Position numbers and translations under genes: made by a program. Positions 25,801 through 32,319 of a DNA stretch of 64,000 bases are shown here, in pieces. Under the pieces are notes generated by a model. The model did no database searches. It saw only the letters and a program-made list of their open reading frames with translations, and was not told where the DNA came from. Within the stretch, counting starts at the first letter, position 1. Each line of letters starts with the position of its first letter. Source of the DNA: Halorientalis sp. IM1011 (GTDB lineage: Archaea; Halobacteriota; Halobacteria; Halobacteriales; Haloarculaceae); NCBI RefSeq assembly GCF_001989615.1, contig NZ_CP019067.1, forward strand, positions 1,302,001-1,366,000, given 5' to 3'.

Positions 25801-26168
25801 CTCCCGTAGGGGACCTGCGAGAACGGCTGGGTGTTGAGAAAGGAGTACGGGTTGCCGGCGAGTTTGCGGACGAGCGAACTGTACTGGCCGCTGTCGGCCC
25901 CGTCGTCGGCGATACGGACCTTGATCGGGCAGAAGGTATTACACTGCCCGCAGGTGGTGTGGATCACGTCGCTCGCGCCGTACTCGCCGTAGTCCTCGCC
26001 CACGTAGTGGGGGTCGTCACTCCAGAGGTCGTCGAGGTCGACGTTCACGGTCGCGGCGCTCGCGCCGGCCACGAGGCCGACGCTCCCGACCGCTTTCACG
26101 AGGTCGCGTCTGGTGAGCGATGCGCCGCCGGAGTCGGTACGCTCGTCGTCGTCAGGTTCGGTGGACAT
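22896..26168 (-). CDS. Tat-exported molybdopterin oxidoreductase, catalytic subunit
   Basis: 1090 residues. A twin-arginine signal (SLTRRDLVKAVGS) leads into a [4Fe-4S] motif with Cys73, Cys76, Cys80 and Cys152 (CGQCNTFCPIKVRI ... GRICLKG). The bis-MGD body includes WGTNPMVANKGPTW, VDPRLSKTAEKADTWVPVEP and the C-terminal INPRDAEERGIENGDEISI. The region that carries the Mo ligand appears to be HHAGTCGFSSVLGN, where Cys291 is the candidate; true DMSO reductases use Ser. That and the length favour the polysulfide/tetrathionate/thiosulfate or arsenate type over DMSO, but the substrate is undecided. The enzyme would act outside the membrane with the Fe-S and NrfD-like subunits encoded before it. 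ATG overlaps the anchor gene stop by one base. Confidence 0.9.
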   Translation of the reverse strand: MSTEPDDDERTDSGGASLTRRDLVKAVGSVGLVAGASAATVNVDLDDLWSDDPHYVGEDYGEYGASDVIHTTCGQCNTFCPIKVRIADDGADSGQYSSLVRKLAGNPYSFLNTQPFSQVPYGSDPADVATGDLEGTGDVDTDRWSLSGGRICLKGQAGIQTAFDSYRVRKPMKRVGPRGSGEWKTVSWEQAITDIVEGDEELGHPGLRDLWGYAPQEAVMADWEAVQNDEMDKATFDEKWGDDLIDTDHPDLGPKANQIVDVGGFRRNFIRTRLWHQGLGSINSVHHAGTCGFSSVLGNVRSHDAPKKRQYPDIENCEYLLVWGTNPMVANKGPTWLAPKLTNAIADGMRMDVVDPRLSKTAEKADTWVPVEPGADGALALGMARWIIDHDRHDREYLRNPSESAAETDGEPTWSDATHLVLVDEDAGPKARASELGLVAEDHDLAEDFVAVDADTGELGPVSEIETAVLDVSMTVDGAAVESVWSQYRDRVFEHTVAEYAEMAGVSVDRLTEIADEFTSHGKQAAIMAYRGPAKHTNGFYNTRAIATLQHLIGNYDWKGGQITPYAGYDTMSGRYQLGQVPDGHSPWGIPLLRGGVNYEDTSLFERDDGYPAKRPWFPVAPPQATQELYGSAADEYPYGIEALFIRPYSNNHVMAIAGGDQIPDILGDPDTIPLVVASDTVIGETSKYADYILPEPTYLERWENFGTYPNKRLADEKISQPAVSVVPDARPFEEVLIDLWKELDLPGVGEGAIPDSDGELWPLHQAEDFYLKLAANIAYSREPVPDAGEDELRVFRESHEKGLGDAFDLDRWKQAVTAAEWPKVVTVLNRGGRFEEPVEDYGDRFAEYGHEYDYAERFPDSNAYDGEKMRYKLGSRVDFYSEVVPNGKHAYTGERFDPLPRVDDVEHYSGEVQASVTGDGDPDRPLRLINWKPRTQGMHRTTNSPWLRETRPENPVWINPRDAEERGIENGDEISIDAGRREVEGIAMVTGGIRPGVVGAMWGWGRSGDGATAETIDGATRGPVEADGHTPYRFDEPMTEEAGLAKGRDAGFAINHLQPLDAELGDTGLSDLVGGSNAQYDAFVEIERR

Positions 26169-27430
26169 CAGTGATCACCTCCGTCGAGTGGCGTCAGTGG
26201 CAGCAGTTCCGCGCCGATCGTGTACAGCAGCAGGCCGACCGCGATCATCCCGATGCTGGTCCCCCACTCCACGGCCGAGGGGAAGTACGAGCCGTGGGGC
26301 AGTCCCTCCATGACGGGACGGATCTGGGGTGGGACGACGATGTTGAACCGGACGGCGATGATCCCGATCACGACGCTGAGGCCGGCCACCGCCATCAGCC
26401 ACGGGGTGCGCCGCCAGTCGCGTTTCGAGAGCATGACCAGCGGGAACACCCAGCCCATGCCGACCATGAACCACCAGAACGACCACGACATCTCCCCGAA
26501 GAGGATGAGACGCCAGGTCTCGACCTCGTGGGGATGGAGGCTGACGATCGCGATCAACGCCTCGATGGCAGTCAGCGCCACGTCGACGATGACGAACGCG
26601 GCCAGTAGGGTCGCGAGGCGTTCGAGGATGTCCCGGTCGACCCGCTCGCCGTCGAACAGTCGCGTCCGCAGGACGTACAGCAGCATCACCAGCGCCGTCC
26701 CCGAGAGGACCGCCGAGACGATGAAGATCACCGGGAAGAGTCCGCTGTTCCAGTACGGGCGGGCCTTCGAGACGGCGAAGAGGACGCCGGTCCCGCCGTG
26801 GACCATGAAGATGGCCAGCGGGATGCCGAGGATGCCGGCCCGCTTCAGCCACGTGCGGTCTCTCGTTCTGGACTCCTCGGTGAGCTGTCGGCGGCCCAGC
26901 GTGAGCAGTCCGGCGAGTCGCGCCCGCAGGCCCGACCCGCGCTCGGCGACGCGGGCGAGGTCGTACCGCATCGAGAAGTACAGTTCGGTCATCAATACGA
27001 AGATGTAGGCCACGTAGGCGTGGACCTCCCAGGAGAGCGCGGACGTGACCTGTCGCCAGGCGAAGGGGTGCCACATCCGGTCCATCCGGCCGAGGTCGGT
27101 CCAGACGAACAGCAGGGCGACGGCCATGCTGATGATCGCCGCGAACAGCGCGTCGCGGTCGACGCGGTGCAGTCGCTCGATGCCGAAGACGTTCGCCAGC
27201 GTGCTCACGAGGAAGGCCCCCGCCGAGAGGCCGACGAAGTAGATGTAGAAGGCGACCCACGCGCCCCACGGCGTGATGCTCGTGAGGTTGGTACTCCGCA
27301 TACCGCCCTGGAGGCGCAGCCACATCGCGTACCCGCCGATCAGCAGCAAGACGGCGAGCAGGGCGTACCAGGCCACGCGGAGCCGGCCGTTCCGGAATCC
27401 GAAGTCGAATTGTTTGCTATCAGTTGCCAT
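26168..27430 (-). CDS. NrfD/PsrC-like quinone-interacting membrane subunit
   Basis: 420 residues from MATDSKQFDFGF. About nine to ten membrane helices are visible, with NrfD-family features: ITPWGAWVAFYIYFVGLSAGAF, FVWTDLGRMDRMW, LSWEVHAYVAYIFV and VHGGTGVLFAV. NrfD/PsrC proteins oxidise or reduce membrane quinones and pass electrons through a four-cluster ferredoxin to the catalytic subunit. The upstream in-frame extension is Arg-rich and would overlap the Fe-S gene, so the ATG at 27430, five bases after that gene, is preferred. Confidence 0.9.
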   Translation of the reverse strand: MATDSKQFDFGFRNGRLRVAWYALLAVLLLIGGYAMWLRLQGGMRSTNLTSITPWGAWVAFYIYFVGLSAGAFLVSTLANVFGIERLHRVDRDALFAAIISMAVALLFVWTDLGRMDRMWHPFAWRQVTSALSWEVHAYVAYIFVLMTELYFSMRYDLARVAERGSGLRARLAGLLTLGRRQLTEESRTRDRTWLKRAGILGIPLAIFMVHGGTGVLFAVSKARPYWNSGLFPVIFIVSAVLSGTALVMLLYVLRTRLFDGERVDRDILERLATLLAAFVIVDVALTAIEALIAIVSLHPHEVETWRLILFGEMSWSFWWFMVGMGWVFPLVMLSKRDWRRTPWLMAVAGLSVVIGIIAVRFNIVVPPQIRPVMEGLPHGSYFPSAVEWGTSIGMIAVGLLLYTIGAELLPLTPLDGGDH

Positions 27431-27435
27431 GGTGA

Positions 27436-28470
27436 TCACTCCAGGTAGTAGACGTTCGGGTCGGTGCCCTCGTCTTCTTTCAACTGCATCGCACGCGTGG
27501 ACTCGGCCATCTGAGCGACCTCGCTGTCGGGGTCGTCCAGATCGCCCATGTTGCGGGCGTCGCCCACGCAGGTCTCGACGCAGGCCGGTTCCTCGCCGCG
27601 GTTCAGCCGGTGATGACAGAAGTGACACTTCCGGACGTTGCCGACCGGCGACTTCTTCGGTTCGCGCTCGCCGCGGTCGACGCCGTACTCGGGGCTGGTA
27701 ATCTCGCCGGCTTCATCGACCTCGTCGTCGTAGTTCTCGCCGAAGTCGAAGTAGCGTGCGCCGTAGGGACACGCGATCATGCAGTACCGGCAGCCGATAC
27801 AGCGATCGTAGTCGATGTTGACGACCCCGTTGTCCATCTTGTAGGTCGCGCTCACCGGACAGACCTGCACGCAGGGCGGGTTCTCACACTGCATGCAGGG
27901 CCGGGGCACGTTCGTCCGCTGGACGTTCGGGAACTCCCCGTGTTCTTCCTCCATGACGACGTTGTAGGAGACGCCCGGTGGCGTGCGGTTCTCGGCCTTG
28001 CACGCGACCGAACAGGAGTCACAGCCGACGCACTTCTGGAGGTCGATCACCATGCCCCAGCGGTGATCGTCCTCGTCGTCACCGTCGCCCTCGTCGTCTC
28101 CGTCGGTCGGTTCCTCGAGGCTCTCGGCGATCGAGGCCATCGAGCCGACGGTACAGGAGAGCGACTCGGCCACGTCGTCCTCGATGGTCTGGTCGGCACC
28201 ATGATCGACGGCGGGATTCGGCGTCTCGCGGTAGACTTCACCGAACTCCTCGGCCGCGAGGTCGTCGTAGCGCTGCCAGTACTCCTCGCTCGATATCTCG
28301 CCGCGCGAGACCGCCTTGGCGTCTTCGGCCATCGCCACGCCCAGCTCCGTCGAGAAGTCGACCTCCTCGAGTTCTGCGCGGGGGTCGGCCTGCTCGTCGT
28401 CGACCATGGCGTCGAGCTGGGCCCGGTCGGGCGTGTCCGGGACGCCCGGCATCGCGTCGTTGGAACTCAT
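27436..28470 (-). CDS. Four-cluster ferredoxin subunit (PsrB/TtrB/DmsB type)
   Basis: 344 residues from MSSNDAMPG. The C-terminal ~210 residues hold 16 cysteines in the standard order for four [4Fe-4S] clusters: CVGCDSCSVACKAE, CMQCENPPCVQVCP, CIGCRYCMIACPYGARYFDF and CHFCHHRLNRGEEPACVETC. It carries electrons between the membrane anchor and the catalytic subunit. The first ~135 residues are an acidic extension without cysteines apart from one, longer than usual for the family, with a segment that resembles a small regulatory or chaperone-binding region (SREGISSEEYWQRY-like). No Tat signal is seen, so it is probably exported with the catalytic subunit. First gene of the operon. Confidence 0.92.
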   Translation of the reverse strand: MSSNDAMPGVPDTPDRAQLDAMVDDEQADPRAELEEVDFSTELGVAMAEDAKAVSRGEISSEEYWQRYDDLAAEEFGEVYRETPNPAVDHGADQTIEDDVAESLSCTVGSMASIAESLEEPTDGDDEGDGDDEDDHRWGMVIDLQKCVGCDSCSVACKAENRTPPGVSYNVVMEEEHGEFPNVQRTNVPRPCMQCENPPCVQVCPVSATYKMDNGVVNIDYDRCIGCRYCMIACPYGARYFDFGENYDDEVDEAGEITSPEYGVDRGEREPKKSPVGNVRKCHFCHHRLNRGEEPACVETCVGDARNMGDLDDPDSEVAQMAESTRAMQLKEDEGTDPNVYYLE

Positions 28471-28567
28471 CGACACCACCTCCGTCGCGGCCACGCGTCG
28501 TGGCTGGGCTGGTTCGGCGTCATACAGTGTGACCTACACGGGGTAGCCGGGAGAGGATGCAACCCAT

Positions 28568-28631
28568 ACTGTTTGGTGGTGTCCGCGGACGCGATTCCCC
28601 GGGTAACGGGGACACCAATATAGTTTGGTCC
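28568..28631. promoter_or_regulatory. Repeats between molybdoenzyme operon and its regulator
   Basis: The 298-base divergent spacer contains two direct repeats, ATACTGTTTGGT (28567-28578 region) and ATATAGTTTGGT (28618-28629 region), about 51 bases apart, and an 8-bp inverted repeat TGGTGTCC (28577-28584) / GGACACCA (28610-28617). They lie upstream of both start codons and are plausible binding sites for the HTH_10 protein encoded at 28769. No experimental consensus is known to me. Confidence 0.4.
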
Positions 28632-28768
28632 CGGGTCTGGGCCCCCGAACCGGCCGAATCCCACGCACTCGGAATACGAGCGTGGTTTTTGTGTCGGATC
28701 GACCTATCCCCGAATATGTTCCACGTCGCGACGACACGCGCCGATCCCACTGATGGGGGTGAGTCGCG

Positions 28769-30622
28769 GTGAACGCCGTTCTCGCGGTCTCGATCCTCCT
28801 GCGGCTGTTCGGGACCTCTTACTCGCTGGTCTTGCTCTACCGGAGCCGGGACCGTCGCTTCGCCTTCCTGACGGCGATGCTCGCGTTGATGACGACCCGA
28901 CAGCTCTGGACGGCCCAGACGACCCGGACCGGACTCGAAGAGCTGCCGGGCCTGGTCGTGAGCGGCCTCGCCGTGCTGACGGTGTTTTACCTCTCGCAGT
29001 ACGTCGAAGAGGAAGACCGGGTCACGACCTCCCTCCAGCGGGCCAACGAGCGATTGCGCAGTTTCCGGAAGGCCGTCGAACACGCCGGGCACGCGATCTT
29101 CCTGACCGACCCCGACGGGACGATCACCTACGCCAACCCGGCCATCGAGGACGTGACCGGGTACACTCCCGCGGAGGTCGTCGGCGAGAACCCGCGGCTC
29201 TGGAAGTCCGGCGAACACGACGCGGACTTCTACGCGGAGATGTGGGGCGAGATCACCGCGGGCAACGTCTGGGACGGCGAGATCGTCAACGAGCGAAAGG
29301 ACGGCGAACAGTGCTGGGTCGACATGACCATCGCGCCGATCAGCGACGACGAGGGCGACATCGAGCGCTACGTCGCCGTCGACACCGACGTGACCGACCG
29401 CAAGCGTCGCGAACTCCAGATCTGTGAGCAAAACGCCGAGTTGGTCCTCCTGAACAACACGAACGAGGTGTTACGCGACGTTACCCGCCGCCTCGTGGAG
29501 GCGACCACCCGCGAGGAGATCGAACGCGCAGTCTGTGAGACGTTCGCCTCACCGCCGTTCTCGTTCGCCTGGATCGGCTCGGTGAACATGGTCAACGACA
29601 GCCTCGAAGTCCGGGACTGGGAGGGCGCCGACGCCACCCGCGTCAGAGCCCTCGCCGACGCGTTCACCGAAACCCCGGACGCGACCCCGATCGACCGGGC
29701 ACACCACGAGGGGACCGCCGTCACGACGGCAGGGAGCGACGCCGACTGGTGTCCCGACTGCGAGCGAACGGCACTGGCCGCCATCCCGCTCGTCCACCGG
29801 GGCGTCTCGTACGGCGTCCTCGTCGTCCACGCCACGGACGCGGATACCCTGGAAGCCGTCGACACGGACGTGCTGGCGGAACTCGGCAGGACGATCGGCT
29901 ACGCACTCAACGCGACCGCGAGCAGGCAGGCACTGGTGAGCGACGACGTGACCGAACTCGAGTTCCGGGTCAGCGACACCGACGATCCGCTGGTCGAACT
30001 GGCGCGGTCGCTGGCCTGTGATCTGGAACTCCAGCGTGTCTCGCCCGACGGGGACGAACTCGTCGAGTACTTCAGCATCACCGGTGCGACCGCCGACGAC
30101 GTGACGGCCCACGTCGCGTCGACCGACCGGATCACCGACGGTGAGGTGCTGCGAGCCCACGACGACGGCTGTGTCGTCCGCTTCGTCGTCGACGAGACCG
30201 CCATCGTCTCGACGCTCACCGATCACGGCGGTGCCGCCATCCGCTCGTTCTCGCTCTCGGCCGACGACTGCCGACTCCGTGTCGAACTGCCCAGCCACGC
30301 GGACCCACGCGCCCTCGTCGACGCACTCCAGCGCCACCACCCGGGGATCGACCTGACCGCACGCCGGGAACGCGAGCAGCCACAGGACCCCGGGGAGACA
30401 CTCCGCGAGTCGATCACTGCGTCACTCACGGACCGCCAGCAAGAGGCGCTCCGGACGGCTTACGACAGCGGCTTCTTCGCGTGGCCGCGTGACAGCAGCG
30501 GCGAGGACGTAGCCGCGACGATGGATATCAACCAGTCGACGTTCCACCAGCATCTCCGGGCAGCAGAACGAAAAGTGTTCGACGAACTGTTCGACCGGAC
30601 GGAGATACGGACACCCGCCTGA
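28769..30622 (+). CDS. Membrane-bound PAS/GAF sensor with HTH_10 (bat/DmsR-like) domain
   Basis: 617 residues from a GTG at 28769 preceded by GGGGGTGAG, a usable ribosome-binding site. Two hydrophobic N-terminal segments (residues 1-25 and ~55-77) are followed by a PAS domain (FRKAVEHAGHAIFLTDPDG ... TYANPAIEDVTGYTPAEVVGE, ~95-215), a GAF-like domain (~235-385), a bat-type linker domain and a C-terminal HTH_10 (SLTDRQQEALRTAYDSGFF ... DINQSTFHQHLRAAERKV, ~545-605). Bat, which activates bacterioopsin in Halobacterium, has the same architecture, and DmsR next to the Halobacterium dms operon is of this class. Divergent placement from the molybdoenzyme operon makes it the likely oxygen- or redox-responsive activator. 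Confidence 0.9.
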   Translation: MNAVLAVSILLRLFGTSYSLVLLYRSRDRRFAFLTAMLALMTTRQLWTAQTTRTGLEELPGLVVSGLAVLTVFYLSQYVEEEDRVTTSLQRANERLRSFRKAVEHAGHAIFLTDPDGTITYANPAIEDVTGYTPAEVVGENPRLWKSGEHDADFYAEMWGEITAGNVWDGEIVNERKDGEQCWVDMTIAPISDDEGDIERYVAVDTDVTDRKRRELQICEQNAELVLLNNTNEVLRDVTRRLVEATTREEIERAVCETFASPPFSFAWIGSVNMVNDSLEVRDWEGADATRVRALADAFTETPDATPIDRAHHEGTAVTTAGSDADWCPDCERTALAAIPLVHRGVSYGVLVVHATDADTLEAVDTDVLAELGRTIGYALNATASRQALVSDDVTELEFRVSDTDDPLVELARSLACDLELQRVSPDGDELVEYFSITGATADDVTAHVASTDRITDGEVLRAHDDGCVVRFVVDETAIVSTLTDHGGAAIRSFSLSADDCRLRVELPSHADPRALVDALQRHHPGIDLTARREREQPQDPGETLRESITASLTDRQQEALRTAYDSGFFAWPRDSSGEDVAATMDINQSTFHQHLRAAERKVFDELFDRTEIRTPA

Positions 30623-30639
30623 CACCGGTGGCCGGACGA

Positions 30640-31065
30640 CTAGGTCAGCTGGATGTCGTCCACGTCGAAGTGGCGTTTCGCCAGCCGCCGGGCGGCCTCG
30701 ATGTTTTTCCCGTCCCTGCCGATGGCGACGCCGGTGTCGTCGTGGTCGACTTCGGCGTAGGCCACGGTATCGTCGTTCTCGCTGATCGTGACGTTGTACA
30801 CCGCCGCCGGCGCGAGCGCGTTGGCCACGAACGTCTCGGCGGTGTCGGCGTCCTCGATCAACTCGACGCTCCAGCCCAGATCCTCCTCGATGCGCTCGAC
30901 GTTGTGCCCACCCGGACCGATGGCCTCGGCCATCTCCCCGGCTTCGACGACGAAGAGGACGCGGTCGTAGTCCTCGTCGACCACGCAGTCCCGGACGGTG
31001 ACGCCGATCTCGTCCTCGAAACGGGCGAGAAACTGGCGTTCACGGTCCGAGAGCGAGATGGTCAT
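30640..31065 (-). CDS. nusA: NusA-like KH-domain transcription factor
   Basis: 141 residues, the short archaeal form with two KH domains and without the bacterial N-terminal and S1 regions. GPGGHNVERIEEDLGW and GRDGKNIEAARRLAKRHF are the two GxxG-type RNA-binding loops. It lies six bases after rpoA'' and closes the RNA polymerase operon. In most archaea rps12 would follow; here the HTH_10 gene lies on the opposite strand, ending 17 bases away. Confidence 0.95.
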   Translation of the reverse strand: MTISLSDRERQFLARFEDEIGVTVRDCVVDEDYDRVLFVVEAGEMAEAIGPGGHNVERIEEDLGWSVELIEDADTAETFVANALAPAAVYNVTISENDDTVAYAEVDHDDTGVAIGRDGKNIEAARRLAKRHFDVDDIQLT

Positions 31066-31071
31066 CGGGGG

Positions 31072-32316
31072 TCAGTCGGCTCCTTCGCCGTCGCGGGCCG
31101 GTTCCGACCCCATCCGGAGGTTCACGTCGCCCGTCCCGAGCTTGATCGGCTTGCCGACGATGACGTTCTCCGTGACGCCGTTGAGGTCGTCGACCTCGCC
31201 GTGGATCGCCGCGTCGAGCAGGTGGTTGACCGTCACCTCGAACGCCGCCCGCGCGAGCACGGAGTCCTTCGAGCCGGAGATGCCGTGGCGGCCGATGGAC
31301 TCGATCGTGCCGTCGTTGGTCATGATGTCCGCGACCAGCATGAGGTGGCGGATGTTCACGTCGTCGAGCCCCTGCTCTTCGAGCGTGTTCATCGTCTCCT
31401 CGATGATCGACTCCCGGGCGGCCTCGATCCCGAGGTTCCGGTGGATCTCGTGGATGTTGTTACAGGTCGTCCGGCTGGCGTCGACGCCCTCGATCCCGAG
31501 GACGTTGCCCAGTTCCGAGCCCTCCGTGTAGAGGACGAACTCGCCGTCCTCGCTCTCCTCGGTCTCTTCACGGCGGATGACGACGCGGTCGATGTCCTCG
31601 ATCCCCTTGAAGACGATTTCCCGCAGGTCCTCCACCAGCTGGAGGAGCTCCCGATAGCTGGGCTCGTCGGGACCGAACTCGATGACCGTCTCGTCGAGCT
31701 GGACCACGTCGACGCCCAGTTTGGACTCGATGGTCTCGGAGATCTCGCCGACGATCTCCGCGAGGTTGTCCACCGTCGGCCAGCGCTCCTGGAGCGTGTC
31801 CGGGTTGAGGTCGACGCGGACGAGCATGTCGGCCACGTCCGTCGAGATGTCACCCAGCGCGAGGATGCGCGTGGCCTCGATCTTCCAGACGACCTCGTGG
31901 GCGCGCTCGCGGTTCTCCGCGAACTCGTCTTCGAGGTGGACCGTCATCATCGGCGTGTCCGGTTCCTTCCGGGCGTCCACCAGCTCGATGAGCCGGGGCA
32001 GGCCCTGTGTCACGTCGATCTCCGCGACGCCCGCGTAGTGGAACGTGTTCATCGTCATCTGCGTCCCGGGCTCACCGATGGACTGGGCCGAGACGGTCCC
32101 GACGGGATCGAGCGGGTCGACGCGCGTGTCCATGTAGCGGCTCTCGACGGCCTTGGCGATCTGGTCGGCCGCCTCGACGGTGACGTCACCGCGTTCGTCG
32201 ACCGTCTCGTAGACCTTCGTCTTCAGCCGTCGGGGCAGTTCCGTGTCCTCGACGACGGCCTCGATGTCGTCGTCGACGCCGTCGAACTTCTGCTGTGGGT
32301 CGTAGTTTTCACTCAT
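31072..32316 (-). CDS. rpoA2: DNA-directed RNA polymerase subunit A''
   Basis: 414 residues, the C-terminal portion of the largest subunit encoded as a separate gene, as in most archaea. The conserved trigger-loop region reads [23 protein letters not shown], followed by [15 protein letters not shown] and the late motif [15 protein letters not shown]. It starts three bases after the stop of rpoA1 and is co-transcribed. Confidence 0.97.
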   Translation of the reverse strand: MSENYDPQQKFDGVDDDIEAVVEDTELPRRLKTKVYETVDERGDVTVEAADQIAKAVESRYMDTRVDPLDPVGTVSAQSIGEPGTQMTMNTFHYAGVAEIDVTQGLPRLIELVDARKEPDTPMMTVHLEDEFAENRERAHEVVWKIEATRILALGDISTDVADMLVRVDLNPDTLQERWPTVDNLAEIVGEISETIESKLGVDVVQLDETVIEFGPDEPSYRELLQLVEDLREIVFKGIEDIDRVVIRREETEESEDGEFVLYTEGSELGNVLGIEGVDASRTTCNNIHEIHRNLGIEAARESIIEETMNTLEEQGLDDVNIRHLMLVADIMTNDGTIESIGRHGISGSKDSVLARAAFEVTVNHLLDAAIHGEVDDLNGVTENVIVGKPIKLGTGDVNLRMGSEPARDGEGAD

Positions 32317-32319
32317 GGT

